From the NCBI GenBank assembly GCA_037974665.1, contig CM075767.1, positions 89,430,644 to 89,494,643 on the forward strand: DNA of 64,000 bases, given 5' to 3'. Each line of letters starts with the position of its first letter. Position 1 is the stretch's first letter. This document shows positions 12,760 through 25,584 of the stretch, in pieces. A program made the position numbers and the translations under genes. Under the pieces are notes generated by a model that saw only the letters and a program-made list of their open reading frames with translations, was not told the origin of the DNA and ran no database searches. Source of the stretch: Ehretia macrophylla (lineage: Eukaryota > Streptophyta > Magnoliopsida > Boraginales > Ehretiaceae).

Positions 12760-13316
12760 CCTTTTCAATTTTTTTTCCTCCGGTTAGGGTTGCCAAGATA
12801 CTTTATCCACCACATTTCTATTATCGAATCCCACGGCACCTTGGGCAAGACAACTTCGTTTCACGTGGAGGCTGGGCCCACAAATCGTGGGCGTAGGGCT
12901 TCTGACCAAGTCTCTGTCGCTCCGGTGCCCATAACTTTCAATTCGTAAGGAGTTACGCGGTGCACAGCATACCGTTGGAAAGCTCTCCGAGAGCTCTATG
13001 ATGGGCACAGCCAGCTTGCTCGCTGTGCCCTTTTTGGAGCCCAAAATAGAACGTTTTCATCAGTTTCGGGCCACTTTTCTTATTAAGCTCTTTTTTTCGT
13101 CCCGGATCGTGCGTCATGAGCTGTTAAAAGGACGACAACCTTAGTCGTGTGACATTAGAGGGCTCTACATTGCGTCGATATCACGTCTTGCGAGGATGCT
13201 GTGTTATTGAAGCGGATGGGTTGTTGTTAAGCCCATTGGGACTTCTGAATGGGCCATTTCTCTAGGCTGGGACTGTGAACCTTTAACACAAAAAGGAATT
13301 CTACCCCCAACATGAC

Positions 13317-13435
13317 TGGTGCGATCAGACCAGCACTAATGCACCGGATCCCATCAGAAGAATGAAGTTAAGCGTGCTTGGGCGAGAATAGTACTAGGAT
13401 GGGTGAGCACCTGGGAAGTCCTCGTGTTGCACCCC
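13317..13435 (+). rRNA. 5S rRNA, copy 20
   Basis: Differences: G1T, T12G, C44G, T45A, C46A, C47T, G72A (IE), C91G, C93A. The four-base change at 44-47 alters loop C sequence. Confidence 0.95.
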
Positions 13436-13994
13436 CCTTTTCAATTTTTTTTTCCTCCGGTTAGGGTTGCCAAGATACTTTATCCACCACATTTGTATTA
13501 TCGAATCCCACGGCACCTTGGGCAAGACAACTTCGCTTCACGTGGAGGCTGGACTAGCAAAGCGAGGGTGTACGGCTTGTGACCAGGTCTCCGTCGCTCC
13601 GGTGCCCATAACTTTTGATCTGTAACCAGTTACGCGGCGCACTGCATACCGTTGGAAAGCTCTCCGGGAGCTCTACGACAGGGGCAGCAAGCCTGCTTGC
13701 TGTGCCCCTTTGGGAGCCCAAAATCGAACGTTTTCATCAGTTTCGGGCCACTTTTCTCATTATGCCCTATTTTTTCACCCCGGATCATACGTCGTGAGCT
13801 GTTAAAAGGACGACAACCTTACTCGCGTGATATTAGAGGGCCCTACAACGTGTCGATATCACAACTTACGAGGATGCTTCGTTGTTGAAGCGGATGGGTT
13901 GTTGTTAAGCCCATTGGGCCTTCTGAATGGGCCATCTCTCTAGGCTAGGACTATGAACCGTTAACACATAAAGGAATTCTACCCCCAACATGAC

Positions 13995-14113
13995 GGGTGC
14001 GATCATACCAGCACTAATGCACCGGATCCCATCAGAACACCGAAGTTAAACGGGCTTCGGCGAGAGTAGTACTAAGATGGGTGACCCCCAGGGAAGTCCT
14101 AGTGTTGTACCCT
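13995..14113 (+). rRNA. 5S rRNA, copy 21
   Basis: Differences: T45A, G56A, T59G, G64C, G81A, T96A, C107A, C114T, C119T. A box heavily hit. Confidence 0.95.
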
Positions 14114-14671
14114 CCTTTTGAATATTTTTTCCTCCGGTTAGGGTTGCCAATATACTTTATCCACCACATTTCTATTATCGAATCCCACGGCACATTGGGC
14201 AAGACAACTTCGCTTCACGTGGAGGCTGGGCCCGCAAACCGAGGGCGTAGGGCTTGTGACCAAGTCTCCGTCGCTCCGGTGCCCATAACTTTTGATCCGT
14301 AAGGAGTTACGTAGCGCACAGCATACCGTTGGAAAGCTCTCCGAGAGCTGTACGATAGGGGCAGCAAGTTTGCTTCCCTTGCCCTTTTTGGAGTCCAAAA
14401 TTGAACGTTTTCATTAGTTTTGGCCCATTTTTCTTATTAGGCTTTGTTTTTCCGTCCCAAGATCGTACGTCGTGAACTGTTAAATGGACAAAAACCTTAC
14501 TCGCGAAACATTCGAGGGCTCTACATTGCGTCGATATCACGTCTTTCGAGGATGCTGCATTGTTGAAACGGATGGGTTGTTGTTAAGCCCATTGGGCCTT
14601 CTTAATGGGCTATCTCTCTAGGTTGGGACTGTGAACCTTTAACACAAAAAGGAATTCTACCCCAACATGAC

Positions 14672-14790
14672 GGGTGCGATCATACCAGCACTAATGCACC
14701 GGATCCAATTAGAACTCCGAAGTTAAGCGTGCTTGGGCGAGAGTAGTACTAGGATGGATGACCCCCTGGGAAGTCCTCGTGTTGCACCCC
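14672..14790 (+). rRNA. 5S rRNA, copy 22
   Basis: Differences: C36A, C39T, G87A (C box). Confidence 0.97.
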
Positions 14791-15350
14791 TCTTTTCAAT
14801 TTTTTTTTCCTCCGGTTAGGGATGGCAAGATACTTTATCCACCACATTTCTATTATCGAATCCCACGGCACCTTGGGCAAGAAAATTTCGCTTCACGTGG
14901 AGGCTGGGCCAGCAAACCGAGAGCGTAGGGCTTGTGACCAGGTCTCCTTCGCTCCGGTGGCCATAACTTTTGATCCGTAAGGAGTTACGCGGTGCACAGC
15001 ATACTGTTGCAAAGCTCTCTGAGAGCTCTATAACGAGGGCAGCCAGTTTGCTCGCTATTCCCATTTTTGGGGCCCAAAATCCAACATTTTCATCAGTTTT
15101 GGTCTACTTTTCTTATTAAGCTCTGTTTTTCTGTCCCGGATAATACATCGTGAGCTGTTAAAATGACGACAACCTTACCCGTGGGACATTAGAGGGCCCT
15201 ACAACGTGTCAATATCACGTCTTGCGAGGATGTTATGTTGTTGAAGCGGACGGGTTGTTGTTATGCCCATTGGGCCTTATGAATGGGCCATCTCGCAAGG
15301 CTGGGACTGTGAACAGTTAACACAAAAAGGAAATCTACCCCTAACATGAC

Positions 15351-15469
15351 TGGTGCGATCATACCAGCACTAATGCACCGGATCCCATCAGAACTCCGAA
15401 GTTAAGCGTGCTTCGGCGAGGGTCGTACTAGGATGGGTGACCCACTGGGAAGTCCTCGTGTTCCACCCC
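15351..15469 (+). rRNA. 5S rRNA, copy 23
   Basis: Differences: G1T, G64C (A box), A71G (IE), A74C, C94A, G113C. The following spacer is 672-bp-unit class: CGCACAGCA is missing near 15669 (ACGCGGTATATACCG). Confidence 0.95.
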
Positions 15470-16022
15470 CCTTTTCAAATTTTTTTCCTCCGGTTAGGGT
15501 TTTCAAGCTACTTTATCCACCACATTTCTATTATTGAATACCACGGCACCTTGGGCAAGACAACTTCGCTTCACGTGGAGGATGGGCCCACAAACCGAGG
15601 GCGTAGGGCTTATGACCAGGTCTCCGTCGCTCCGGTGCCCATAACTTTTGATCCGTAAGGAGTTACGCGGTATATACCGTTGGAAAGCTCTCCGAAAGCT
15701 CTACGACGGGCGCAGCAAGCTTGCTCGCTGTGCCCTTTTTGGAGCCCAAAATCGAAAGTTTTCATTAGTTTCGGGCTACTTTTCTTATTAAGCTCTGTTT
15801 TTCCGTCACGGATCGTACGTCATGGGCTGTTAAAAGGACGACAACCTTAATCGCGGCACATTCGAGGGCCCTACAATGCGTCAATATCACGTCTTGCCAG
15901 GATGCTGCATTGTTGATGCGGATGGGTTGTTGTTAAGCCCATTGGGCCTTCTGAATGGGCCATCTCACTAGGCTGGGACTGTGAACCGCTAACACAAAAA
16001 GGAATTCTACCCCCAACATGAC

Positions 16023-16141
16023 GGGTGCGATCAAACCAGCACTAATGCACCGGATCCCATCAGAACACCGAAGTTAAGCGTGCTTGGGCGAGAGTAGTAC
16101 TAGGATAGGTGACCACCCGGGAAGTCCTCGTGTTGCACCCC
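16023..16141 (+). rRNA. 5S rRNA, copy 24
   Basis: Differences: T12A, T45A, G85A (C box), C93A, T96C. Confidence 0.96.
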
Positions 16142-16699
16142 CCTTTTCAATTTTTTTTCCTCTGGTTAGGGTTGCCAAGCTACTTTATCCACCATATTTC
16201 TATTATCGAATCCCATGGCACCTTGGGCAAGACAACTTCGCTTCACGTGGAGTTTGGGCCTGCAAACCGAGGGCGTAGGGCATGTGACCAGGTCTCCGTC
16301 ACTCCGGTGCCCAAAACTTTTGATCCGTAAGGAGTTACACGACGCACAGCATACCGTTCGGAAGCTCTCCGAGAGCTCTACGACAGGGGAAACAAGCTTG
16401 ATTGCTGTGCCCTTTTTGGAGCCCAAAATCGAATGTTTTCATTAGTTTCGGGCCACTTTTCTTATTAAGCTTTGTTTTTCCGTCCCGGATCGTACGTCGT
16501 GAATTGTTAAAAGGACAACAACCTTACTCGTGACACATTCGAGGGCTCTACATTGCATCAATATCACGTCTTTCGAGGATGCTACATTGTTGAAACGGAT
16601 TGGTTGTTGTCAAGCCCATTGGGCCTTCTGAATGGGCCATTTCTCTAGGCTGGGACTTTGAACCTTTAACACAAAAAGGAATTCTACCCCCAACATGAC

Positions 16700-16818
16700 G
16701 GGTGCGATCATACCAGCACTAATGCACCGGATCCCATCAGAACTCTGAAGTTAAGCGTGCTTGGGCGAGAGTAGTACTAGGATGGGTGACCCCCTGGCAA
16801 GTCCTCGTGTTGCACCCC
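16700..16818 (+). rRNA. 5S rRNA, copy 25, near-consensus
   Basis: Only C47T and G99C differ. Boxes intact; one of the best-preserved copies of the window. Confidence 0.98.
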
Positions 16819-17377
16819 TCTTTTCAATTTTTTTTTCCTTCGGTTAGAGTTGCCAAGATACTTTATCCACCACAATTCTATTATTGAATCCCACGGCACC
16901 TTGGGCAAGACAATTTCGCTTCTTGTGGAGGCTGGGCCCACAAACCAAGGGCGTAGGGCTACTGACCAAGTCTCTATCGCTCCGGTGTCCATAACTTTTG
17001 ATCCGTAAAGAGTTACGCGGCGTACAACATACCGTTAGAAAGCTCTCCGAGAGCTCTATGACGGGGGCAGCTAGCTTGCTGGCTGTGCCCTTTTTGGAGC
17101 CCAAAATCGAACGTTTTCATTAGTTTCGAGCCATTTTTCTTATTAAGCTCTGTTTTTCCGTCCCGGACCGTACGTCGTGAGCTGTTAAAAGGACTACAAC
17201 CTTACTCACTGGACATTAGAGGGCCCTACAATGCATTGATATCACATCTTGCGAGGATGCTGCGTTGTTGAAGCGGATGGGTTGTTGTTAAGCCCATTGG
17301 GCCTTCTGAATGGGCCATATCTCTTGGGTAGGACTGTGAACCGTTAACACAAAAAGGAAATCTACCCCCAACATGAT

Positions 17378-17496
17378 GGGTACGATCATACCAGCACTAA
17401 TGCACCAGATCCCATTAGAACACCAAAGTTAAGCGTGCTTGGGCGAGAGTAGTACAAGGATGGGTGACCCGCTTGAAAATTCTCATGTTGTACCCC
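17378..17496 (+). rRNA. 5S rRNA, copy 26
   Basis: Differences: G5A, G30A, C39T, T45A, G48A, T79A, C94G, G97T, G99A, G102A, C104T, G108A, C114T. Boxes 50-64, 67-72 and 80-90 are intact, but the 94-108 arm is badly changed. Confidence 0.93.
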
Positions 17497-18055
17497 CCAT
17501 TTTTCAATTTTTTTTCCTCCAGTTAGGGTTGCCAAGATACTTTATCCACCACATTTCTATTATCGAATCCCACGTCACCTTGGGCAAGACAACTTCGCTT
17601 GACGTAGAGGCTGGGCCCGCAAACCGAGGACGTAGGGCTTGTGACCAGGTCTCCGTCGCTCCGGTGCCCATAACTTTTGATCCGTAAGGAGTTACGCGGC
17701 GCACAGCATACCGTTGGAAAGCTATCCGAGAGGTCTACGACGGGCAAGGCAAGCTAGCTCGATGTGCCCTTTTTGGAGCCCAAATCGAACGTTTTCATCA
17801 GTTTCGGGCAACTTTTCTTATTAAGCTATGTTTTTCCGTCCCGGATCGTACGTCGTGAGCTTTTAAAAGGACGACAACCTTACTCGGGGGATATTAGAGG
17901 GCCCTGCAATGCGTTGATATAACGTTTTGCGAGGATGCTGTGCTGCTGAAGCGGATGGGCTGTTGTTAAGCCCATTGGGCCTTCTGAATGGGCAATCTCT
18001 CTAGGCTGGGATTGTGAACCGTTAACACATAAAGGAATTGTGCCATCAACATGAC

Positions 18056-18174
18056 GGGTGCGATCATACCCGCACTAATGCACCGGATCCCATCAGAATT
18101 CTGAAGTTAAGCGTGCTTGGGCGAGAGTAGTACTAGGAAGGGTGACCCCCTGGCAAGTCCTCGTGTTGCACCCC
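18056..18174 (+). rRNA. 5S rRNA, copy 27
   Basis: Differences: A16C, C44T, C47T, T84A (C box), G99C. Carries the CATAAAGGAATTGTGCCATC leader variant. Confidence 0.96.
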
Positions 18175-18733
18175 CCTTTTCAATTTTTTTTTCCTCCGGT
18201 TAGGGTTGCCAAGATACTTTATCCACCACATTTCTATTATCGAATCCCACGACACCTTGGGAAAGACAACTTCGCTTCACGTGGAGTCTGGGCCCACAAA
18301 CCGAGGGCGTAGGGCTTGTGACCAAGTCTCTGCCGCCACGGTACCCATAACTTTTGATCCGTAAGGAGATACGCGGCGCACAGCATACCGTTGGAATGCT
18401 CTCTGAGAGCTCTATGACGGGCGCAACAAGCTTGCTCGATGTGCCCTTTTTTTAGCCCAAAATTGAACGTTTTCATCTATTTCGGGCCACGTTCCATATT
18501 ATGCTCTGTTTTTCCGTCCCGGATCGTACGTCGTGAGCTGTTAAAAGGATGAAAACCTTATTCGCGGGACATTAGAGGCCCTTACAACGCGTCGATATCA
18601 CGTCTTGCCAGGATGCTACGTTGTTGAAGCGGACGGGTTGTTGTTAAGCCCATTGGGCCTTCTGAATAGGCCATCTCTCTAGGCTGGGACTGTGAACCGT
18701 TAACACACAAAGGAATTGTGCCCTCAACATGAT

Positions 18734-18851
18734 GGGTGCGATCATACCAGCACTAGTGCACGGGATCCCATAAGAACTCCGAAGTTAAGCGTGCTTGGGC
18801 AAGAATAGTACTAGGATGGTTGACCCCCTGGAAGTCCTCGTGTTGCACCCC
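18734..18851 (+). rRNA. 5S rRNA, copy 28, 1-bp deletion
   Basis: 118 nt. Differences: A23G, C29G, C39A, G68A and G72A (IE), G87T (C box), and one G lost at 97-99. Confidence 0.95.
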
Positions 18852-19409
18852 CTTTTCAATTTTTTTTTCCTCCGGTTAGGGTTGCCAAGATACTTTATCC
18901 ACCACATTTCAATTATCGAATCCCACAGCACCTTGGGCAAGACAACTTTGCTTCACATGGTGGCTGGGCCCGCAAACCGAGGGCGTAGGACTTGTGACCA
19001 GGTCTCCATTGCTCCGGTGCCCATAACTTTTGATCCGTAAGGAGTTACGCGGCGCACAGCAAACCGTTGGAAAGCTCTCCGAGAGCTCCACGACGGGGGC
19101 AGCAAGCTAGCTTGCTATGCCCTTTTTGGAGCCCAAAATCGAACGTTTCCATCAGTTTCGAGCCATTTTTCATATTAAGCTCTATTTTTTCGTCCGGGAT
19201 CGTACATCGTGAGCTGTTAAAAGGACGACAACCTTACTCGTGGGACATTAGAGGGCGCTACATTGCGTCGATATCATGTCTTGCGAGGATGCTGCATTGT
19301 TGAAGCGGATTGGTTGTTGTTAAGCCCATTGGGCCTTCCGAATGGGCCATCTCTCTAGGCTGGGACTGTGAACCTTTAACACAAAAAGGAATTCTACCCC
19401 CAACATGAC

Positions 19410-19528
19410 AGGTGCGAGCATACCACCACTAATGCCCCTGATCCCATCAGAACACCGAAGTTAAGTGTGCTTGGGCGAGAGTAGTACTAGGATAGGTAAT
19501 CCCCTGGGAAGTCTTCGTGTTGCACCCC
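19410..19528 (+). rRNA. 5S rRNA, copy 29
   Basis: Differences: G1A, T9G, G17C, A27C, G30T, T45A, C57T, G85A, G89A, C91T, C105T. A box and C box hit. Confidence 0.94.
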
Positions 19529-20085
19529 CCTTTTCAATTTTTTTTCCTCCAGTTAGAGTTTCCAATATACTTTATCCACCACATTTCTATTATCGAATCC
19601 CACGACACCTTAGGCAAGACAACTTCGCTTCACGTGGAGGCTGGGCCCGCAAACCGAGGGCGTAGGGCTTGTGACCATGTTTTTGTCGCTCCAGTGCCCA
19701 TATCTTTTGATCCGTAAGGAGTTACGCGGCGCACAGCATACCGTTGGAAAGCACTCCGAGAGCTCTACGACGGGCGCAGCCAGCCTGCTCGCTGTGCCCT
19801 TTTTGGAGGGCAAAATCGAATGTTTTCATCAGTTTCGGGCCACTTTTCTAATTAAGCTCTGTTTTTTCGTCCGGATCGTACGTCGTGAGCTGTTAAAAGG
19901 ACAACAACCCTAATCGCGGGACATTAGAGGGTGCTACAATGCGTCGATATCACATCTTGCGAGGATGCTGCGTTGTTGAAGTGGATGGTTTGTTGTTAAG
20001 CCCATTGGGCCTTCTGAATGGGCCATCTCTCTAGGATGGGACTGTGAACCATTAACACAAAAAGGAATTCTACCCCCACCATGAC

Positions 20086-20204
20086 GGGTTCGATCATACC
20101 AGCACTAATGCACTGGATCCCATCAGAACTCCGAAGTTAAGCATGCTTGGACGAGAGAAGTACTAGGATGGGTGACCCCCTTGGAAGTCCTCGTGTTGCA
20201 CCCC
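20086..20204 (+). rRNA. 5S rRNA, copy 30
   Basis: Differences: G5T, C29T, G58A (A box), G66A, T73A, G97T. Its distal spacer (about 20400-20480) nearly matches that of copy 37. Confidence 0.96.
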
Positions 20205-20762
20205 CCGTTTCAATTTTTTTTGCTCCGGTTAGGGTTGCCATGATACTTTATCCACCACATTTCTACTATCGAATCCCACAGCATCTTGGGCAAGACAACT
20301 TCACTTCACTTGGAGGCAAGACCCGCAAACCGAGGGCGTAGGTCTTGTGACCATGTCTCCGTTGCTCTGGTGCCCATAACTTTTGATCCGTAAGGAGTTA
20401 AGCGGCACACAGCATACCGTTAGAAAGCTCTCTGAGAGCTCTACGACGAGGGTAGCAAGCTTGCTTGCTGTACCCTTTTTAGAGCCCACAATCGAACGTT
20501 TTCATCAGTTTCGGGCCACTTTACTTATTAAGCTCTATTTTTTCGTCACGGATCGTACGTCGTGAGTTGTTAAAAGGACGACAACCGTACTCGCGGGACA
20601 TTAGAGGGCCCTACAATGCGTCGATATCACGTCTTGCAAGGATGCTGCGTTGTTGAAGCGGAAGGGTTGTTGTTAAGCCCATTGGGCCTTCTGAATGGGC
20701 CATCTCTCTAGGCTGGGACTGTGAACCGTTAACACAAAAAGGAATTCTACCCCAAACATGAC

Positions 20763-20881
20763 GGGTGCGATCATACGAGCACTAATGCACCGGATCCCAT
20801 CAGAACTCCGAAGTTAAGCGTGCTTGGGCGAGAGTTGTACTAGGATGGGTGACCCCCTGGGAAGTCCTCGTATTGCACCCC
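20763..20881 (+). rRNA. 5S rRNA, copy 31
   Basis: Differences: C15G, A74T, G110A. Boxes intact. Heads the shortest unit of the window (642 bp) because of a spacer deletion. Confidence 0.97.
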
Positions 20882-21029
20882 CATTTTCAATTTGTTTTCC
20901 TCCGGTTAGGGTTGCCAAGATATTTTTTCCAAAACATTTCTATTATCGAATCCCACGGCACCTTGGGCAAGACAACTTCGCTTGACGTGGAGGCTGGGCC
21001 CGTAAACCAAGGGCGTAGGGATTGTTACC

Positions 21030-21037
21030 AGGTAAGG
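21030..21037. other. Scar of a 35-bp spacer deletion
   Basis: The sequence jumps from CCAGGT to AAGGAGTT. Neighbouring units have 35 further bases here (CTCCGTCGC to GATCCGT). A GT occurs at both ends of the missing piece, so a short-homology deletion is plausible. It accounts for the 642-bp unit. Confidence 0.85.
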
Positions 21038-21404
21038 AGTTAAGCGGCGCATAGCATAACTTTGGAAAGTTCTCAGAGAGCTCTACGACGGGGGCAGCAA
21101 GCTTGCTCGTTGTGCCCTTTTTGGAGCCCAAATACGAACGTTTTCATCAGTTTCGGGCCACTTTTCTTATTAAGCTCTATTTTTCCGTCCCGGATCGTAC
21201 GTCCTGAGCTATTAAAAGGATGACAACCTTTCTTGCAGGACATTAGGTGGCCTTACAATGCGTCGATATCACGTGTTGCAAGGATGCTGCGTTGTTGAAG
21301 CGGATAGGTTGTTGTTAAGCCCATTGGGCCTTCTGAATGGGCCATCTCTCTAGGTTGGGATTGTGAACCGTTAACACAAAAAGGAATTCTACCCCCAACA
21401 TGAC

Positions 21405-21523
21405 AGGTGCGATCATACCAGCACTAAAGCACCGGATTCCATCAGAACTCTGAAGTTCAGCGTGCTTGGGCGAGAGTAGTACTAGGATGGATGACCCCGT
21501 GGGAAGTCCTCGTGTTGCACCCC
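21405..21523 (+). rRNA. 5S rRNA, copy 32
   Basis: Differences: G1A, T24A, C34T, C47T, A54C (A box), G87A (C box), C95G. Confidence 0.95.
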
Positions 21524-22081
21524 CCTTTTCAATTTTTTTTCCTCCTGTTAAGGTTGCCAAGATATTTTATCCACCACATTTCGATTATCGAATCCCACGG
21601 CACCTTGGGCAAGACAACTTTGCTTCACGTGGAGGTTGGGCCCGCAAACCGAGGGAGTAGGGCTTATGACCAAGTGTCTGTCGCTCCGGTGCAAAAAACT
21701 TTTGATCCGTAAGGAGTTATACGGCGTACAGCATACCGTTGGAAAGCTCTCCGAGAGCTCTACGACGGAGGCTGCAAGCTTGCTCGTTGTGCCCTTTTTG
21801 GAGCCCAAAATCGAACATTTTCATCAGTGTCGGGACACTTTTCTTGTTAAGCTCTATTTTTTCGTCCCGGATCGTATGTCGTGACCTCTTAAATGGACGA
21901 CAACCTTACTCGCGGGACATTAGAGGGCCCTACAATGCGTCAATATCACGTCTTGCGAGAATGATGCGTTGTTGAAGCGGATGGGTTGTTGTTAAGCCCA
22001 TTGGGCCTTCTGAATGGGCCATCTCAATAGGCTGGGATTGTGAACCGTTTACACAAAAAGGAATTCTACCCCTAACATGAC

Positions 22082-22200
22082 GGGTGAGATCATACCAGAA
22101 CTAATGCATCGGATCCCATCAGAACACCGAAGTTAAGCGTTCTTGGGCTAGAGTAGTACTAGGATGGGTGACCCCATGGGAAGTCCTCGTGTTGCACCCC
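22082..22200 (+). rRNA. 5S rRNA, copy 33
   Basis: Differences: C6A, C18A, C28T, T45A, G60T (A box), G68T (IE), C95A. Spacer has the GAGTTTGTGCGG variant at about 22390. Confidence 0.95.
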
Positions 22201-22758
22201 TCTTTTCAATTTTTTTTCCTCCGTTTAGGGTTGCCAAGATAGTTTATCCACCACATTTCTATTATCGAATCCCACGGCACCTTGGGCAAGACAACTTCGC
22301 TTCACGTGGAGGTTGGGCCCGCAAACTGAGGGCGTGGGCTTGCGACCAGCTCTCCGTCGCTCTGGTGGCCATAACTTTTGATTCGTAAGGAGTTTGTGCG
22401 GCGCACAGTATACCGTTGGAAAGCTCTCTGAGAGCTCTACGACGGGGGCAGCTAGCTTGCTAGCTGTGCCCTTTTTGGAGCCCAAAATCGAATGTTTTCA
22501 TCATTGTTGGGACACTTTTCTAATTAAGCTATGTTTTTCCATCCCGGATCGTACGTCGTGAGCTGTTAAAAGGATGACAACCTTGCTCGTGGGACATTAG
22601 AAGGCCCTATAATGCGTCGATATCACGTCTTCCGAGGATGCTGCGTTGTTGAAGCGGATGGGTTGTTGTTAAGCCCATTGGGCCTTCTGAATGGGCCATC
22701 TCTCTAGGCTTGGACTGTGAACCGTTATCACAAAAAGGAATTCTAAACCCAACATGAC

Positions 22759-22876
22759 GGGTGCTATCATACCGGCACTAATGCACCGGATCCCATCAGA
22801 ACTCCGAAGTTAAGCGTGCTTGGGTGAGAGTAGTACAAGGATGGGTGACCCCCTGAGATTCCTCCTGTTGCACCAC
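22759..22876 (+). rRNA. 5S rRNA, copy 34, 1-bp deletion
   Basis: 118 nt. Differences: G7T, A16G, C67T (IE), T79A, C118A, and a rearranged 97-108 stretch (TGAGATTCCTCCTG) one base short. Confidence 0.93.
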
Positions 22877-23434
22877 AATTTTCAATTTTTTTTCCTCCGG
22901 TTAGGGTTGCCAAGATACTTTATCCACCACATTTCTATTATCGAATCCCACGGCACCTTGGGCAAGACAACTACGCTTCACGTGGAGGTTGGGCCTGCAA
23001 ACCGAGGGCATAGGGCTTGTGACCAGGTCTCCGTCGCTCTGGTGCCCATAACTTTTGATCCGTAAGGAGTTACGTGACGCACAACATACCGTTGGAAAGC
23101 TCTATGAGAGCTCTACGGCAAGGGCAGCAAGCTTGCCTGCTTTGTCCTTTTTGGAGCTAAAAATTGAACGTTTTCATCAGTTTTGGGCCACTATTCTTAT
23201 TAAGCTCTGTTTTTCCGTCCCGGATCGTACGTCGTGAGCTGTTAAAAGGATGACAACCTTACTTGCGGGACATTAGAGGGCCCTACAATGCGTCGATATC
23301 ACGTCTTGCGAGGATGCTGCGTTGTTGAAGATGATGGGTTGTTGCTAAGCCCGTCGGGCCTTCCAAATGGGCCATCTCTCTAGGCTGGGACTGTGAACCG
23401 TTAACACAAAAAGGAATTCTACCCCCACCTTGAC

Positions 23435-23552
23435 GGGTGCGATCATACCAGCACTAATACACCGGATCCCATCAGAACTCCGAAGTTAAGTGTGCTCGGG
23501 CGAGAGTGGTACTAGGATGGGTGACCTCTAGGAAGTCCTCGTGTTGCACCCC
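23435..23552 (+). rRNA. 5S rRNA, copy 35, 1-bp deletion
   Basis: 118 nt. Differences: G25A, C57T and T63C (A box), A74G, and one base lost in 91-99 (GACCTCTAGG). Confidence 0.94.
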
Positions 23553-24111
23553 CCTATTTCAATTTTTTTTCCTCCGGTTAGGGTTGCCAAGATACATTAT
23601 CCACCACATTTCTATTATCGAATCCCATGGCACATTGGGCAAGACAACTTCGCTTCACGTGGAGGCTGGGTCTGCAAACTGAGGGCGTAGGGCTTGTGAC
23701 CAAGTCTCTGTCGCTCCGGTGCCAATAACTTTTGATCCGTAAAGAGTGACGCGGCACACAGCATACCGTTGGAAATCTCTCCGAGAGCTCTACGACGGTG
23801 GCAGCTAGCTTGCTCGCTGTGCCCTTTTTGGAGCCCAAAATCAAACGTTTTCATCAATTTCGGGCCACTTGTCTTATTAAGCACTATTTTTCCGTCCCGG
23901 ATCGTACGTCGTGAGTTGTTAAAAGGACGACAACCTTACTCGTGGGACATTAGAGGGCCCTACAATGCGTCGATATCACGTCTTCCGAGGATGCTGCGTT
24001 GTTGAAGCGGATGGGATGTTGTTAAGCCCATTGGGACTTTTGAATGGGCCATCTCTCTAGGCTGGGACTGTAAACCGTTAACACAAAAAGGAATTCTACC
24101 CCCACCATGAC

Positions 24112-24230
24112 GGGTGCGATCATACCAGCACTATTGCACCAGATCCCATCAGAACTCCGAAGTTAAGCGTGCTTGGGCGAGAGTAGTACTAGGATGGGTG
24201 ACCCCCTGGGAAGTCTTCGTGTTGCACCCC
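24112..24230 (+). rRNA. 5S rRNA, copy 36
   Basis: Differences: A23T, G30A, C105T. Boxes intact. Its spacer middle (ACCTTAGGAAAGAC through GATTGTTACC) is shared with copy 37, a recent one-unit duplication. Confidence 0.97.
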
Positions 24231-24788
24231 CCCTTTTCAATTTTTTTCCTCCGGTTAGGGTTGCCAAGATACTTTATCCACCACATTTTTATTATCGAAT
24301 ACCACGGCACCTTAGGAAAGACAACTTCGCTTCACGTGGAGGCTGGGCCCGCAAACCGAGATCGTAGGGATTGTTACCAGGTCTCCGTCGCTTCGGTGCC
24401 CATAACTTTTGATCCGTAAGGAGTTAAGCGGCGCACAGCATACCGTTGGAAAGCTCTCCAAGAGCTCTACGACGAGGGTAGCAAGCTTGCTTGCTGTACC
24501 CTTTTTAGAGCCCAAAATCGAACGTTTTCATCAGTTTCAGGCCACTTTTCTTATTAAGCTCTGTTTTTCCGTCCCGGATCGTACGTCGTGAACTGTTAAA
24601 AGGACGACAACCTTACTCGCGGGACATTAGAGGGCCCTACAATGCGTCGATATCAAGTCATGCGATGATGCTGCGTTGTTGAAGCGGATGGGTTGTTGTT
24701 AAGCCCATTGGGCCTTTTGAATGGGCTATCTCTCTAGGCTGGGACTGTGAACCATTAATACAAAAAGGAATTCTACCCCCAACATGAC

Positions 24789-24907
24789 GGGTGTGATCAT
24801 ACCAGCACTAATGCACCGGATCCCATCAGAACTCCGAAGTTAAGCGTGCTTGGGTGAGAGTAGTACTAGGATGGGTGACCCCCTGGGAAGTCCTCGTGTT
24901 GCACCCC
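24789..24907 (+). rRNA. 5S rRNA, copy 37, near-consensus
   Basis: Only C6T and C67T (IE) differ; both are CpG transitions. Confidence 0.98.
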
Positions 24908-25465
24908 CCTTTTCAATTTTTTTTCCTCCGGTTAGGGTTGCCAAGATAATTTATCCACCACATTTCTATTATCGAATACCACGGCACCTTAGGAAAGACA
25001 ACTTCGCTTCACGTGGAGGCTGGGCCCGCAAACCGAGATCGTAGGGATTGTTACCAGGTCTCCGTCGCTTCGGTGCCCATAACTTTTGATCCGTAAGGAG
25101 TTAAGCGGCACACAGCATACCGTTAGAAAGCTCTCTGAGAGCTCTACGACGAGGGTAGCAAGCTTGCTTGCTGTACCCTTTTTAGAGCCCAAAATCGAAC
25201 GTTTTCATCAGTTTCAGGCCACTTTTCTTATTAAGCTCTGTTTTTCCGTCCCGGATCGTACGTCGTGAACTGTTAAAAGGACGACAACCTTACTCGCGGG
25301 ACATTATAGGTTCCTACAAAGCGTCGATATCACGTCTTGCAAGGACGCTGCGTTGTTGAAGCGGATGGGTTGTTGTTAAGCCCGTTGGGCCTTCTAAATG
25401 GGCCATCTCTCTAGGCTGGGACTGTGAACCGTTAACACAAAAAGGAATTCTACCCCCACCATGAC

Positions 25466-25584
25466 GGGTGCGATCATACCAGCACTAATTCACCGGATCC
25501 CATCAGAACTCCGAAGTTAAGCGTGCTTGGGCGACAGTAGTACTAGGATGGGTGACCCATTGGGAAATCCTCGTGTTGCACCCC
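25466..25584 (+). rRNA. 5S rRNA, copy 38
   Basis: Differences: G25T, G70C (IE), C94A, C95T, G102A. Downstream motif is TTATGGTT. Confidence 0.96.
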
